Positions 43,036 through 52,879 are shown, counted from the first letter of the stretch. The stretch: DNA of 64,000 nucleotides from Lentibacillus persicus (GCF_900112705.1 NZ_FOMR01000015.1:1-64000), one strand, 5' to 3'. Notes: a model not told the origin generated them from the sequence alone. Translations and numbers: made by a program.

Positions 43036-43470
43036 CTGCTTCACCCCTCAAATCAAGCATTTTTCATAGATTATTCACATCGTGCTGCTGTGAAAAATGA
43101 CTCATATATTTAGAAAAAACAAACTGATATAATAGCATGCAATCAGCTGTTTTTTATAACCAATGGCTGTGTATTGCTGTATAGATACAAAATAACAATA
43201 GCACGCGTACTACTGCCTAAAAATATATTTGAATACTGTTGCAGCAAAATTAGCCGCAAACAAAACTCAATCACCGGCGGAATCCCTCCTGCCTGCAGGA
43301 AAAATCATGCAGATAAGATGTTCAGATTCCTTTCGACATTATGGTTAGTTTTACCATTGTCTCCTAATACCAGTGAATTATACGTTTTATATAAGAGGAA
43401 ATTCCCTCTTGACAAGGGAGGTCCCATGTTAGCATTTTATAATATTACCATAAGAATTTTTGAAGGTCAA
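43036..43470 (-). other. rpoB upstream region (no gene)
   Basis: This 435-bp gap between rsmC and rpoB has no ORF of interest. It is AT-rich with scattered short inverted repeats (CCCTC and GAGGG around 43402-43420, near the rsmC 3' end) that could end rsmC transcripts. I did not find a convincing minus-strand promoter by eye. Nothing else was identified. Confidence 0.4.
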
Positions 43471-44070
43471 TCATTTCATCATCTTTAGTAGATAATAACC
43501 CTTACTGCGGTCAACAACTTTAACATTTCCGAACAATTCATTCAATTTTTTCATAGCAGAGGGAGCGCCCTGCTTCTTTTGAATAACGACCCACAACAAG
43601 CCTTTTTCCTGAAGGACTTCATAACTTTCTTCAAACATGCGGTGCACAGTCTGTTTGCCTGCCCTGATCGGCGGATTCGTCATAATGGCAGCAAAAGAAT
43701 GACCGTTAACATTATCCAGACGGTCGCTTACAGCAAACTCAACATTTTCAACTTTGTTGTGCTGAGCATTTTTACGGGCCAATTCTACTGCACGCTCATT
43801 AATATCTGTCATGACAACGTTGCGTTGCTGAAAGCTTTTCGCCACAGCAATCCCGATTGGACCGTAACCACAGCCGAAATCAAGAAAAGGTCCCGATATA
43901 GACGGCTCTTCAAAATGTTCAATCAAAAAACGTGTCCCATAATCCACTTCATTTTTGGAAAATACACCATCGTCACTTTCAAATGTCAGGTTTTTGCCTC
44001 GGAGTCTATATTGCCATATCTTCGGTGAACTGTTAGATTGGGGGCTTTGTGAAAAGTAATGATCGGACAT
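43471..44070 (-). CDS. class I SAM-dependent RsmC-like rRNA methyltransferase (YbxB)
   Basis: 199 aa, a SAM-binding Rossmann fold. The SAM loop is DFGCGYGPIGIAVAKS (about 63-78) and the catalytic N-P-P motif is in TNPPIRAGK. This family methylates guanines of 16S rRNA (G1207 in E. coli) or related sites. It lies between rplL and rpoB as ybxB does in B. subtilis. AGCAGGTG lies close upstream, and the R2 repeat begins 24 bp before the start codon. Confidence 0.88.
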   Translation of the reverse strand: MSDHYFSQSPQSNSSPKIWQYRLRGKNLTFESDDGVFSKNEVDYGTRFLIEHFEEPSISGPFLDFGCGYGPIGIAVAKSFQQRNVVMTDINERAVELARKNAQHNKVENVEFAVSDRLDNVNGHSFAAIMTNPPIRAGKQTVHRMFEESYEVLQEKGLLWVVIQKKQGAPSAMKKLNELFGNVKVVDRSKGYYLLKMMK

Positions 44071-44093
44071 TTATGCACCTGCTTTGCGAATGT

Positions 44094-44216
44094 TAAAGTG
44101 AAACTCAATCAGTGGAGGGTGTACTTCCCTCCACTGATTGTTGGTTAAACAGAATCGGACATTTAGGGACAGTTAGCCGGCGCAGTTGGACGGGTTACTG
44201 GCCCTTACATGCGGGA
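44094..44216. repeat. R2 repeat, copy 2
   Basis: Matches 5302-5423 over its length: TAAAGTGAA, a hairpin (44106-44119 pairs with 44127-44140), AATCGGACATTTAGGG, ACAGTTAGCCGGCG and TTACATGCGGGA. The hairpin stem is 14 bp perfect. It lies downstream of rplL and its terminator, between rplL and rsmC. Confidence 0.75.
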
Positions 44217-44236
44217 TAGATATAAGCAAATACATA

Positions 44237-44262
44237 GAAAGCCCGCCGGTCCACCGGCGAGC
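44237..44262 (-). terminator. terminator of rplJ-rplL
   Basis: On the minus strand GCTCGCCGG pairs with CCGGCGGGC across TGGA, followed by TTTCT. GC-rich stem right after the rplL stop. Confidence 0.8.
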
Positions 44263-44274
44263 TTCCATATCAAA

Positions 44275-44640
44275 TTACTTAAGTTCTACAGTTGCGCCTG
44301 CTTCTTCAAGCTGGCCTTTGATTTCTTCAGCTTCTTCTTTAGAAGCGCCTTCTTTAACTGCTTTAGGCGCGTTGTCTACCAGTTCTTTGGCATCTTTCAA
44401 GCCAAGACCGGTAACTTCGCGAACAGCTTTAACAACTTTAATTTTTGAAGCGCCGGCATCCTGAAGCTCTACATCAAATTCAGTTTGTTCTTCAGCAGCT
44501 TCACCGCCGCCGTCTCCACCAGCGACAGCAACCGGTGCTGCAGCTGTTACTCCAAATTCTTCTTCAATTGCTTTTACTAGATCGTTTAATTCCAAAACAG
44601 ACATTTCTTTAATCGCATCAATAATTTGCTGATTATCCAT
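44275..44640 (-). CDS. rplL: 50S ribosomal protein L7/L12
   Basis: 121 aa. Stalk protein that recruits translation GTPases. An N-terminal dimerisation part, an Ala/Gly-rich hinge ([16 protein letters not shown]) and a C-terminal domain ([20 protein letters not shown]). The second of two adjacent ATGs (44640) has the better spacing from GGAGG. Confidence 0.98.
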   Translation of the reverse strand: MDNQQIIDAIKEMSVLELNDLVKAIEEEFGVTAAAPVAVAGGDGGGEAAEEQTEFDVELQDAGASKIKVVKAVREVTGLGLKDAKELVDNAPKAVKEGASKEEAEEIKGQLEEAGATVELK

Positions 44641-44701
44641 CATTATTCCTCCATTTTTTTGGTTTTAATTATTCGTAAAGCCGGGTTGACCGGCGATTAA
44701 T

Positions 44702-45208
44702 TTATGCGCCCTGTTCTTCTTTTTGATCGGCGATTGCTTGTGCTGCGTATGCAAAGTTGCGTACAGGTGCTTGCAATACGCTAAGCAGCATTGATACCAT
44801 GCCGTCGTAATTTGGCAGGTCAGCAAGTTCTTTAATCTGCTCGAGTGAAGCTATCTCACCTTCAATGACGCCACCTTTAATCTCCAGAGCTTCATGCTCT
44901 TTTGCAAAGTTGTTCAAGATTTTAGCCGGCGCTATCACGTCATCCTGGCTGAAAGCGACTGCAGTCGGACCAACCAGTGTTTCTGTAAGGTCACTTAGTT
45001 CGACAGCTTCTACCGCACGACGCGTCATCGTATTTTTATATACTTTAAATTCGACATTTGCTTCGCGCAGCTGTTTACGCAATTCGCTTACCTCAGCGAC
45101 ATCAAGTCCACGGTAGTCGACGAGCAGCGTTGACTGGCTATTACGGAATTTATCTGCAATATCCTGAACGTGCTGTTTCTTCTGTTCCACAATGTTGCTG
45201 TTAGCCAT
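44702..45208 (-). CDS. rplJ: 50S ribosomal protein L10
   Basis: 168 aa. Stalk base that binds L7/L12 dimers through its C-terminal helix and binds its own leader RNA. N-terminal [19 protein letters not shown], then [18 protein letters not shown]. The second of two adjacent ATGs (45208) is preferred for Shine-Dalgarno spacing. Confidence 0.98.
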   Translation of the reverse strand: MANSNIVEQKKQHVQDIADKFRNSQSTLLVDYRGLDVAEVSELRKQLREANVEFKVYKNTMTRRAVEAVELSDLTETLVGPTAVAFSQDDVIAPAKILNNFAKEHEALEIKGGVIEGEIASLEQIKELADLPNYDGMVSMLLSVLQAPVRNFAYAAQAIADQKEEQGA

Positions 45209-45254
45209 CATTCCACCTCCTATTGATGTTCATCATCATACCGTATCTATTAAT

Positions 45255-45376
45255 AAAGCCTCCATGCAGACATGGAGGCTTTAAGACAAATGACAACCCA
45301 ATCCGGGTTTAATAATCATTAATCAAAAACACCTCGGCAGGAAATTAAGCAATATCTGCACCTGCTGTCTACGGTA
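45255..45376 (-). ncRNA. ribosomal protein L10 leader
   Basis: The transcript upstream of rplJ has CCGTAGACAGCAGGTGC and, further on, TTCCTGCCGAGGTG, the hallmarks of the L10(L12)4-binding leader of Firmicutes. A perfect hairpin follows (AAAGCCTCCATG with CATGGAGGCTTT, 45255-45282), acting as an attenuator before the rplJ ribosome-binding site. Confidence 0.85.
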
Positions 45377-45403
45377 TAACGTATTCATCCTGTAACTCAA
45401 GTC

Positions 45404-45432
45404 ATTGTACCCAATCATTCTGAATAAGTCAA
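45404..45432 (-). promoter_or_regulatory. sigma-A promoter of rplJ-rplL
   Basis: The minus strand has TTGACT (45427-45432), a 17-bp spacer and TACAAT (45404-45409). It begins the transcript that holds the L10 leader. Confidence 0.8.
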
Positions 45433-45500
45433 GCTGAAATTTCACTGAGGTGAAATAACCTGCACTGACCTCTCAACCGATTTGCGGTACCGGCTGTCTC

Positions 45501-46196
45501 TTAACCGCGATACGGTGAAACATCCACTCTTATTCCGGGACCCATCGTGGAAGTTATCGAAGCATTGCGCATGTAAACACCTTTCGATGCCTGTGGCTTA
45601 GCCTTGGCAAGTGTATCAGCAATCGCTTCAAAGTTCTCAACCAGTTTACTGTTATCGAATGAGATTTTTCCAAGCGGCACGTGAATATTTGCAGATTTAT
45701 CAACACGGTATTCAACTTTACCGGCCTTGATTTCGTTAACGGCTTTTTCGATGTCGAATGTGACGGTACCTGTTTTAGGGTTTGGCATAAGACCTTTAGG
45801 TCCAAGCACCCGGCCAAGTTTACCAACTTCAGCCATCATGTCAGGTGTCGCAACGACGACATCAAAATCAAACCAGCCTTGGTTGATGCTGTTGATTAAG
45901 TCTTGTTCCCCAACATAGTCTGCGCCGGCGTTCTCAGCTTCTGTTGCTTTATCGCCTTTTGCGAACACCAATACGCGCTGGGTTTTACCTGTTCCGTGCG
46001 GCAACACCATTGCTCCGCGGATCTGCTGGTCAGCTTTTTTAGGGTCAACGCCCAGTCTGAACGCAGCTTCGACTGTTTCATCGAAATTTGCTTTCGCTGT
46101 ATCTTTCAGCAATGCAACCGCTTCTTCAGCTTCATATGATTTTGAACGATCAATCAGCTTAGAAGCTTCTTGATATCTTTTACTTCTTTTTACCAT
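45501..46196 (-). CDS. rplA: 50S ribosomal protein L1
   Basis: 231 aa. L1-stalk protein that moves E-site tRNA and represses its own mRNA. Motifs are [34 protein letters not shown] and [13 protein letters not shown]. An L1-type RNA element lies 20 nt upstream. Second gene of rplK-rplA. Confidence 0.99.
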   Translation of the reverse strand: MVKRSKRYQEASKLIDRSKSYEAEEAVALLKDTAKANFDETVEAAFRLGVDPKKADQQIRGAMVLPHGTGKTQRVLVFAKGDKATEAENAGADYVGEQDLINSINQGWFDFDVVVATPDMMAEVGKLGRVLGPKGLMPNPKTGTVTFDIEKAVNEIKAGKVEYRVDKSANIHVPLGKISFDNSKLVENFEAIADTLAKAKPQASKGVYMRNASITSTMGPGIRVDVSPYRG

Positions 46197-46215
46197 TTTG
46201 TTTCCTCCTCAGGTT

Positions 46216-46242
46216 GTGGTTTATAGCGGTAAGACCTCCCAC
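46216..46242 (-). promoter_or_regulatory. L1-type mRNA element before rplA
   Basis: Minus strand GTGGGAGG, then a variable part, then CTATAAACCAC. GTGG pairs with CCAC and an inner helix may form, leaving the GGGAGG side as an asymmetric loop. This resembles the L1 stalk target in 23S rRNA, and the same plan appears before rplK. It lies 20 nt before the rplA start codon. Confidence 0.6.
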
Positions 46243-46389
46243 TTGAAAAATGCCCTGAGCTTCGGTCATAACGCCGGCCATTTCAGCTGGAATTATGACA
46301 AAACATAAAGCTCCGGTATTTTTCATGAAAAAAGTTGCGAATGTGGAATCCATTAACGCAACCTGTATTGATTAATGTTTCAACTGGCA

Positions 46390-46815
46390 TCAGTCTTCTA
46401 TTGAAATGCCCATACTGCGCGCAGTACCTTCAACCATGCGAATAGCAGCATCCAGATCGGCAGCGTTCAAATCAGGCATTTTTGTTTCAGCAATTTCCTG
46501 AATCTGATCCCGCTTTACGGATGCAACTTTGCTGCGGTTAGGCTCACCTGATGCAGTATCAATTCCGGCCGCTTGTTTCAGCAATACAGCTGCAGGCGGG
46601 GTTTTCGTAATAAACGTAAATGAACGATCTTCAAATACTGTGATCTCAACAGGTATAATTGTACCAGCCTGATCTTGTGTTTCTGCGTTAAATTCTTTAC
46701 AGAATCCCATAATATTGACACCAGCTTGACCCAATGCAGGTCCAACAGGCGGTGCTGGGTTCGCTTTTCCAGCTTCAATCTGCAATTTAACAACTTGAAT
46801 AACTTTTTTAGCCAC
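46390..46815 (-). CDS. rplK: 50S ribosomal protein L11
   Basis: 141 aa. Stalk-base protein needed for GTPase centre function and RelA activation. Starts (GTG) [19 protein letters not shown] and has [17 protein letters not shown]. The GTG at 46815 lies eight bases after GGAGG. The upstream GTG at 46824 overlaps the site. Confidence 0.98.
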   Translation of the reverse strand: MAKKVIQVVKLQIEAGKANPAPPVGPALGQAGVNIMGFCKEFNAETQDQAGTIIPVEITVFEDRSFTFITKTPPAAVLLKQAAGIDTASGEPNRSKVASVKRDQIQEIAETKMPDLNAADLDAAIRMVEGTARSMGISIED

Positions 46816-46842
46816 GAGACACACCTCCTTAAAGTCCGTGAT

Positions 46843-46869
46843 GTGGTAATAGGGTTAGGCCCCTCCCAC
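46843..46869 (-). promoter_or_regulatory. L1-type mRNA element before rplK
   Basis: Minus strand GTGGGAGG, a short inner helix (AGGG with CCCT) and CTATTACCAC, within a longer stem where TGGTAAT pairs with ATTACCA. Same 27-nt plan as at 46216-46242. It probably lets free L1 repress the rplK-rplA mRNA. Confidence 0.65.
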
Positions 46870-46915
46870 TCAACATTACCAATTCCCTTTTATCAGGGAC
46901 GTAAATAACAAAAGA

Positions 46916-46944
46916 ATTTTAGCATGTATTATCAAATTATGCAA
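46916..46944 (-). promoter_or_regulatory. sigma-A promoter of rplK-rplA
   Basis: The minus strand has TTGCAT (46939-46944), a 17-bp spacer and TAAAAT (46916-46921). It initiates about 90 nt before rplK, upstream of the L1 element. Confidence 0.65.
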
Positions 46945-47043
46945 GGGCAAGTTTTATTTTTTGATTGTTTTCACCTGGAATAGTGTTACCTGCATCGAAA
47001 TGGATGTGAAGTGCGACATAATGACCAGCTTGCTGAACGATTG

Positions 47044-47073
47044 AAAACAGCTGCAGGCATCCACAGCTGTTTC
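47044..47073 (-). terminator. terminator after nusG
   Basis: AAACAGCT and AGCTGTTT form a hairpin on the minus strand just past the nusG stop. The T-run is short. Confidence 0.6.
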
Positions 47074-47081
47074 GGCGTTTG

Positions 47082-47615
47082 TTACAGTTTTTCGATTTGT
47101 GGAAATTCCAGTTCGACCGGTGTTTCCCGTCCGAACATGTTCACATGCACTTTCACTTTCTGTTTATCAGCATCTATGTGCTCAATTGTACCCGTGAAAC
47201 CGCTGAACGGCCCGTCCGTAACATGTACATTTTCTTTCAGCTCAAAATCAACTTGGGCAGGTTTTTCACTTATGCCCATCTGCTTCAGAACAAAATTGAT
47301 TTCGTCGGGCAAAAGCGGTGTCGGCTTTGTCCCGTGGCCGCTCGACCCCACAAAACCGGTCACTCCGGGCGTGTTGCGCACAACATACCACGAGTCATCC
47401 GTCATGACCATCTCTGCCAGCACATAACCAGGGAAGAATTTTTTCTTAACAACTTTCTTTTTACCGTTTTTAATTTCTGTCGTTTCTTCTTCCGGAACAA
47501 GCACACGAAAGATCTTGTCTTCCATACCCATGGTCCCTACACGCTTTTCCAGATTCGTTTTCACTTTGTTTTCATACCCGGAGTACGTATGGATAGCATA
47601 CCAATTTTTTTCCAT
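47082..47615 (-). CDS. nusG: transcription termination/antitermination factor NusG
   Basis: 177 aa. NGN domain (WYAIHTYSGYENKVKTNLE) and C-terminal KOW (ENVHVTDGPFSGFTGTIEHI). Promotes pausing in Bacillus and couples polymerase to the ribosome. It follows secE after an attenuator-like hairpin. Confidence 0.98.
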   Translation of the reverse strand: MEKNWYAIHTYSGYENKVKTNLEKRVGTMGMEDKIFRVLVPEEETTEIKNGKKKVVKKKFFPGYVLAEMVMTDDSWYVVRNTPGVTGFVGSSGHGTKPTPLLPDEINFVLKQMGISEKPAQVDFELKENVHVTDGPFSGFTGTIEHIDADKQKVKVHVNMFGRETPVELEFPQIEKL

Positions 47616-47699
47616 CTGATCAGGACAAATTTACTTGCCCTTCCCTCCCTTATTTTTATAGCTTATAGTTAACCTCGCTGAAAAATCAGCCCATATTAA

Positions 47700-47723
47700 A
47701 AAACCCGATATTCCCCGGGTTTT
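47700..47723 (-). terminator. terminator or attenuator between secE and nusG
   Basis: On the minus strand AAAACCCG pairs with CGGGTTTT, followed by more T. It sits in the 171-bp secE-nusG gap and may uncouple the two genes. Confidence 0.65.
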
Positions 47724-47786
47724 CAATTCAAAATATATCTTATTCCATTATAGCATAATCTCAGCCAGTTTATTCAATATATGCGG

Positions 47787-47963
47787 TTAAAAAAACATAT
47801 TCAGGAATTGCGAAATACCAAGATCAATAACAGCAAAAAAAACTGCTACAAAAGCTACTGTTGACAGTACTGTTATCGTATAACTCGTTAATTCGCGGCC
47901 TTTTGGCCAAGAGACCTTCTTCATTTCCCGTGCTACATCTTTAAAAAACTTGCCAATTTTCAC
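47787..47963 (-). CDS. secE: preprotein translocase subunit SecE
   Basis: 58 aa. Short Gram-positive SecE with an amphipathic region (FFKDVAREMKKVSWPKGREL) and one membrane helix. Start is a GTG at 47963 (MKIGKFF), six bases after GGAGGG. The longer frame to 48002 runs through the site. Confidence 0.93.
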   Translation of the reverse strand: MKIGKFFKDVAREMKKVSWPKGRELTSYTITVLSTVAFVAVFFAVIDLGISQFLNMFF

Positions 47964-47998
47964 GTCTGTCCCTCCACTCTCTTGCCGAAGAATACCGA

Positions 47999-48145
47999 TC
48001 ACTTTGTCTCACGGTGCCATGTATGACTGCCACAAACTCTGCAATATTTGCGCACTTCCAAGCGTTCAGGGTTCTTTGAGTTTTTGCTGGTTGTATAATT
48101 ACGGCTCGCACAAATGGTACATGCCAGCACAGCTTTTTTATTCAA
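47999..48145 (-). CDS. rpmG: 50S ribosomal protein L33, zinc type
   Basis: 48 aa. Reads [17 protein letters not shown] at the start and [15 protein letters not shown] at the end. Two CxxC pairs make it the zinc-binding type that always stands before secE. Start is a TTG (48145) with GGTGG upstream. Too short for standard ORF finding but unambiguous by sequence. Confidence 0.93.
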   Translation of the reverse strand: MNKKAVLACTICASRNYTTSKNSKNPERLEVRKYCRVCGSHTWHRETK

Positions 48146-48213
48146 CGCACCACCCCATCATAGGGTTTTTCACTCATATTAATGTAGCATTCATAGATTT
48201 ATGTGTCAACGGC

Positions 48214-48867
48214 TCAAGGAGTTCCTGCTTCCTTCGTTTCCAGCAATTGTTCCAATTTGCGTTTAATGCGCTGCAAAGCATTATCGATCGATTTGACATG
48301 ACGTTTTAATTTAACTGAGATTTCCTGATAGGAGCATCCGTCCATGTATAAACGGAGCACTTCTTTTTCCAGGCTGCTCAACAGTTCTGACAGCTTTCCT
48401 TCCATGTCTGTAAATCTTTCTCGCTTGAGCAGTAATTCCTGTGGGTCAAAGGTTTTTGACTCAGCAACTATATCCAATAGTGTCCGGTCAGATTCATCAT
48501 CATAAATTGGCTTATCCAATGATACGTAGGAGTTAAGCGGGGCGTGTTTCTGCCTGGTTGCCGTTTTAATAGCAGTGATAATCTGCCGGGTTACACACAG
48601 CTCGGCAAATGCTTTAAACGAAGAAAGCTTGTCCCCGTCATAATCGCGAATTGCTTTATATAGACCAATCATGCCTTCCTGGATAATATCTTCTTTATCA
48701 GCCCCAATGATAAAATAAGTCCGTGCTTTTGCACGTACGTAACTGATGTATTTATGAATTAAAAAGTCCAGCGCATGACTGTCTCCTTGGTGGATTAACT
48801 GTATAACGTCATTATCATCAAGCAATTCCAAGCTACGCTTATCTGCCTCAGCCAGCTTAACACTCAC
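48214..48867 (-). CDS. sigH: RNA polymerase sigma factor SigH (Spo0H)
   Basis: 217 aa. Transition-state sigma factor controlling early sporulation and competence genes. Region 2 includes FIIGADKEDIIQEGMIGLYKA, and region 4 includes EVLRLYMDGCSYQEISVKL. GTG start after GGGGGG. Preceded by a good sigma-A promoter. Confidence 0.97.
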   Translation of the reverse strand: MSVKLAEADKRSLELLDDNDVIQLIHQGDSHALDFLIHKYISYVRAKARTYFIIGADKEDIIQEGMIGLYKAIRDYDGDKLSSFKAFAELCVTRQIITAIKTATRQKHAPLNSYVSLDKPIYDDESDRTLLDIVAESKTFDPQELLLKRERFTDMEGKLSELLSSLEKEVLRLYMDGCSYQEISVKLKRHVKSIDNALQRIKRKLEQLLETKEAGTP

Positions 48868-48906
48868 CTGAAAAACCCCCCGGCTTCACCGCTGTTGATT
48901 AAAGGT

Positions 48907-48936
48907 ATTATACAGTAAGCGCTTCACACTAGTCAA
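48907..48936 (-). promoter_or_regulatory. sigma-A promoter of sigH
   Basis: The minus strand has TTGACT (48931-48936), an 18-bp spacer and a perfect TATAAT (48907-48912), about 40 bp before the sigH start. Sigma-A control, with AbrB repression, is known for spo0H in B. subtilis. The rest of 48937-49166 holds only a T-rich end of rae1 transcripts. Confidence 0.75.
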
Positions 48937-49166
48937 CATCGAATCTCGCGGCGCTTCCCCATTTGATAGAAAAACCGACGTATCCAGTTGACATTTTATA
49001 GTTGCTCCGGGCAGGCTGAAACTTTCTGCATCAGCAATCAGACGCGTTATTCATAATAACGGAAGTAAAAAGCCCGAATTCAAAAAGCCCCAGTAAAAAA
49101 CTGAGACATTAATATAAAAATCTATTAGTTGAATACGTGCTGAAGATGTCACAAGCAGTCGAAACG

Positions 49167-49676
49167 TTATTCATCCCCGCGCCGCCATTTTTCAAACTTA
49201 TCCAATATATGCTGGTCCAACGGGATTTTGGTTTTCGGTTTTACATTTTGATGCTGCTGAATTTCCTGCTTAATTTCCCGATCGATATCTTTTAATTCAA
49301 TATATAATTCTCGCGCTGAAATCCTTAGAGCACCCCGTCCAAAAATTGTCCGCTGCTCAGCATAATCAGATGTTGCGACATACACTTGATTGATCACATT
49401 TTTGAGCTCTTTAACGATGCGTTCGATACACTCATCAGCCGTTTCATTTTCTTTCGTATAAATAATTTCAACTTTGTGTTCCTTAAGCCTGCTTTCAATA
49501 CCTTTTACGTAATAGGCGTCGAATACGATAATGACGCGCATGCCGGTAAATGCCTGATAGTCCGCAAGCAGCTCAATCAGGCGGTCACGGGCCTGTCCGA
49601 TATCTGTCTGCTTGATTCGCTTCAATTCTTCCCAGTCACCAATAATATTATAGCCGTCCACCACCAGAACATTCAT
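49167..49676 (-). CDS. rae1: ribosome-dependent mRNA endonuclease Rae1 (YacP)
   Basis: 169 aa, NYN/PIN-type nuclease. In B. subtilis Rae1 cleaves mRNA in the ribosomal A site. Start VLVVDGYNIIGDWEELKR, then VIIVFDAYYVKG and ENETADECIERIV carry the acidic active-site residues. C-terminal basic helix. Two bases separate it from the rlmB stop. Confidence 0.94.
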   Translation of the reverse strand: MNVLVVDGYNIIGDWEELKRIKQTDIGQARDRLIELLADYQAFTGMRVIIVFDAYYVKGIESRLKEHKVEIIYTKENETADECIERIVKELKNVINQVYVATSDYAEQRTIFGRGALRISARELYIELKDIDREIKQEIQQHQNVKPKTKIPLDQHILDKFEKWRRGDE

Positions 49677-49678
49677 CG

Positions 49679-50422
49679 CTATTCACCAACCGGAAACCTT
49701 TTGCGGTATACCTCATACAACAGCAGACTGCAGGCAACCGAAGCGTTCAAAGATGACACTTGCCCACGCATTGGAAGATTGACCGTCCAATCACATTTAT
49801 CTGTCACCAGCCTGCTCATTCCCTTGCCTTCGTTGCCGATCACGAGCGCAATCGGCATCGTGCCATCAAGCAAGCGGTAATCTTCAGTTCCATCTGCTTC
49901 GGTTCCAACAACCCATATATGGCGATCTTTCAGCTCATCAATTGTATTGGCAATGTTCGTAACGCGGGCTACCGGGATATGCTCGAGTGCCCCTGCAGCC
50001 GTTTTGACCACAGCCCCGGTCAAACCGACCGACCGGCGCTTTGGAATGATGACGCCATGTGCTCCTGCGGCATCTGCACTTCGCAGTATCGACCCTAAGT
50101 TATGCGGATCCTCAAGTTGATCAAGCACAATTAAAAACGGCGCTTCCCCGCTGTTTTCGGCTTTGGAAAATAAATCTTCAAGCGATGCGTAGGTATAGGA
50201 GGCGACATAGGCAATGACACCCTGATGGTTTCCGGAAGCCACTTTATCGAGTTTTGATTTAGGCGTCTTTTGCAAAATTGTTCCGGCATTTTTGCTTAAT
50301 GACTGCAGCTTTCCTACCATCGATTTGTTAAGATGCTCTGAGACCAATACTTTATTGACCGGTCTTCCGGATTCAAGCGCTTCGATAACGGCATTTTTTC
50401 CTATAATGATTTCCTGATCCAT
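49679..50422 (-). CDS. rlmB: 23S rRNA 2'-O-methyltransferase RlmB
   Basis: 247 aa, SPOUT methyltransferase with an N-terminal substrate-binding domain (IIIGKNAVIEALESGRPVNK). Motifs are LDQLEDPHNLGSILRSADA, GNEGKGMSRL and LNASVACSLLLYE. Start at 50422 after GGGAGG. A longer frame to 50443 contains that site. Confidence 0.95.
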   Translation of the reverse strand: MDQEIIIGKNAVIEALESGRPVNKVLVSEHLNKSMVGKLQSLSKNAGTILQKTPKSKLDKVASGNHQGVIAYVASYTYASLEDLFSKAENSGEAPFLIVLDQLEDPHNLGSILRSADAAGAHGVIIPKRRSVGLTGAVVKTAAGALEHIPVARVTNIANTIDELKDRHIWVVGTEADGTEDYRLLDGTMPIALVIGNEGKGMSRLVTDKCDWTVNLPMRGQVSSLNASVACSLLLYEVYRKRFPVGE

Positions 50423-50423
50423 G

Positions 50424-50822
50424 TCAGCCTTGCCTCCCTTCAATAAACGCCACTGATGCCTGCAAAAGTTCCTCCAGTCTTCTCTCGTTGCCCAGCAGAT
50501 GATGGTAGCCGATCAGCGCTTCAAACGCAGTGCTGTAACGATATGCCTGGACGCTTATATTCCGCGGGATTGTACCCGATTTAGCATTGCGTCCTCGTGC
50601 TGCGACTTTTTCTTCTTCATCGCTCAAAGCATCATTTTCCAGCCATTGCTTAATGACCGAGGCTTGAGCTTTTCCCGAAACAAACGTGACAGCTTCTTTA
50701 TGCAACTGGTTCGGTTTTACTTTACCGTTTCTTAACAAATGTTCCCTTACATAAACTTCGTAAACGGCATCCCCCATGTATGCAAGCGCCAGGCTTTTCA
50801 TCTGCTTGACATCAAGATTCAT
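50424..50822 (-). CDS. mrnC: Mini-ribonuclease 3 (MrnC)
   Basis: 132 aa, RNase III catalytic domain lacking the dsRNA-binding domain. Processes 23S rRNA precursors. Contains [19 protein letters not shown] and [14 protein letters not shown]. The start overlaps the cysS end by 11 bp. Confidence 0.95.
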   Translation of the reverse strand: MNLDVKQMKSLALAYMGDAVYEVYVREHLLRNGKVKPNQLHKEAVTFVSGKAQASVIKQWLENDALSDEEEKVAARGRNAKSGTIPRNISVQAYRYSTAFEALIGYHHLLGNERRLEELLQASVAFIEGRQG

Positions 50823-52224
50823 TGTCGCCTCGTTTCCACCGCGTGCCCTGCGGCGTATCCTCCAGAATAATATTCTTCTCTTTCAACGTATCACGAATTT
50901 CATCAGCCCGGTTAAAATCACGATTTTTTCGTGCTTCTGTCCGCTCCTTGATCAACGCATCAACCTCTTCATCCAGCAGTTCTTTCTCGTGTTCAATTTG
51001 GATGCCAAGCACATTCAAAATCGTATCGATGCTTTCCTGAAATGTCTCAATCACAGCGGTTGATGTTTGCTTTTCATCAAGATAACGGTTTGCTTCTTTC
51101 GTCAGTTCGAATAAAACAGATATGGCGTTAGCCGTATTCAAATCGTCATCCATAGCAGCTTCAAATTGTTCATTTAAATTATCAATCGTTTCGTGCCACA
51201 CATCTGAACGATGTGTTAAGTTCATACTTGTTGCTTTGCGGTGCTCCAGATTCAAATAAGCATTTTTGACCCGATCCAGGCTGTTTTTAGATCCTTGCAG
51301 CAGTTCTTCTGTAAAGTTGATTGGATTGCGGTAATGAACACTCAGCATGAAAAACCGGACGACTTGCGGATCATGCTGGTTGATAATATCACGTGTCAGG
51401 ACAAAATTCCCAAGCGATTTGGACATTTTTTCATTATCAATATTAATATACCCGTTATGCATCCAATAATGAGCAAACGGTTTTTCGTTCATGGATTCTG
51501 ATTGCGCAATTTCATTTTCATGATGCGGAAACGTCAGATCCTGACCGCCTGCATGAATATCGATTGTTTCTCCCAGATATTTTTTAGCCATGGCCGAGCA
51601 TTCAATATGCCAGCCCGGGCGGCCCTGTCCCCATGGGGAGTCCCAGGCGATTTCATCTTCTTTTACTTTTTTCCATAAAGCAAAATCGAGCGGGTCCTCT
51701 TTTTTCTCACCGACTTGAATCCGTGCCCCTGACCTCAATTCATCGATTGATTGGTGTGATAATTTACCGTAGCCGTCAAAGGAACGCGGTTTAAAATAAA
51801 CATCGCCATCAACTTCATAGGCATAGCCTTTATCAATCAGATTGGCAATGAAGTCAATAATGTCATCCATTGTTTCTGTTACACGCGGGTTATAAGTCGC
51901 CTTCTTGACACCCAGCGCGCCGATATCTTCCAAATAAGCATCAATGAACCGGTTAGCCACATCCGGCACTTGCTCACCCAATTCATTGGCCGCCTTAATA
52001 ATTTTGTCATCCACATCCGTGAAGTTTAAAACGTAATCGACCTGATACCCTTTGTACTCAAAATAGCGCCGAACGGTATCAAACACAATTGCCGGGCGGG
52101 CGTTTCCGATATGAATGTAATTATACACCGTCGGACCGCATACATACATGCGCACTTTGTCGTCTTCAAGCGGTTTAAAGGGTTCTTTCTCCTGTGTCAG
52201 TGTATTATAAATCGTGATTGCCAT
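50812..52224 (-). CDS. cysS: cysteinyl-tRNA synthetase
   Basis: 470 aa, class I. Zinc ligand C29 in [18 protein letters not shown], which also holds the HIGN motif, and KMSKS in [11 protein letters not shown]-terminal DALR and anticodon parts are present. The start overlaps the cysE end by 20 bp. Expressed from the cysteine T-box upstream of cysE. Confidence 0.98.
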   Translation of the reverse strand: MAITIYNTLTQEKEPFKPLEDDKVRMYVCGPTVYNYIHIGNARPAIVFDTVRRYFEYKGYQVDYVLNFTDVDDKIIKAANELGEQVPDVANRFIDAYLEDIGALGVKKATYNPRVTETMDDIIDFIANLIDKGYAYEVDGDVYFKPRSFDGYGKLSHQSIDELRSGARIQVGEKKEDPLDFALWKKVKEDEIAWDSPWGQGRPGWHIECSAMAKKYLGETIDIHAGGQDLTFPHHENEIAQSESMNEKPFAHYWMHNGYINIDNEKMSKSLGNFVLTRDIINQHDPQVVRFFMLSVHYRNPINFTEELLQGSKNSLDRVKNAYLNLEHRKATSMNLTHRSDVWHETIDNLNEQFEAAMDDDLNTANAISVLFELTKEANRYLDEKQTSTAVIETFQESIDTILNVLGIQIEHEKELLDEEVDALIKERTEARKNRDFNRADEIRDTLKEKNIILEDTPQGTRWKRGDNES

Positions 52225-52879
52225 TGTGCTTCACTTCCTTTAACTTTTCGATCTCCTCTTTAAGTACATCAATTTCCTGCTGCAGCCTGTCGCAGCGATC
52301 AGCAACCGGATCGGGAATTTTGTGATGATCAAGGTTGTTGCTATTACGTACCTTTTCCCCATTCTGGACGACAACAGTCCCTGGTACACCTACAACCGTC
52401 GAATGGTCGGGCACATCTTTTAAAACAACCGATTGGGCACCAATTTTAGAGCCGTATCCAATTGTGATGTTCCCCAGTACCTTTGCACCGGTGGTGACGG
52501 TGGCGTTATCAAGGACTGTCGGGTGACGTTTGCCTTTTTCTTTGCCTGTACCACCCAGTGTCACGCCCTGAAAAAGCGTGACATTATCACCGATTTCTGT
52601 CGTTTCACCGATGACAACGCCCATGCCGTGGTCGATGAAAAATTTTCTCCCGATTTGGGCGCCCGGATGAATTTCAATACCGGTGAAAAATCGGCTCAGT
52701 TGTGAGATTGCCCGTGCGATAAAAAACATGCGGCGCTTAAAGAAAAAGTGTGCTACACGATGCGACCATATCGCGTGCAAACCCGAATATGTCAAAAACA
52801 CCTCTATATATGACCGTGCGGCAGGATCCTGCTCAAACACAACATCCATATCTTCTTTCAGTCGCTTAAAAATGCTCAT
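52205..52879 (-). CDS. cysE: serine O-acetyltransferase
   Basis: 224 aa. First step of cysteine synthesis from serine and acetyl-CoA. Left-handed beta-helix repeats with [18 protein letters not shown] and [12 protein letters not shown], including the catalytic His. A C-terminal coiled coil ends in Lys-rich sequence. Good GGAGGG. Confidence 0.97.
   Translation of the reverse strand: MSIFKRLKEDMDVVFEQDPAARSYIEVFLTYSGLHAIWSHRVAHFFFKRRMFFIARAISQLSRFFTGIEIHPGAQIGRKFFIDHGMGVVIGETTEIGDNVTLFQGVTLGGTGKEKGKRHPTVLDNATVTTGAKVLGNITIGYGSKIGAQSVVLKDVPDHSTVVGVPGTVVVQNGEKVRNSNNLDHHKIPDPVADRCDRLQQEIDVLKEEIEKLKEVKHNGNHDL

Noticed and set aside
43410-43438. Plus-strand TTGACA followed by TATAAT near 43435
   Set aside because: The spacing is about 23 bp, outside the range of a sigma-A promoter, and no plus-strand gene follows.
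44061-44075. GATCGGACATTTATG at the rsmC start resembles the R2 block AATCGGACATTTAGG
   Set aside because: The match is short and lies in coding sequence of a conserved gene; R2 flanks are absent, so chance is the better explanation.
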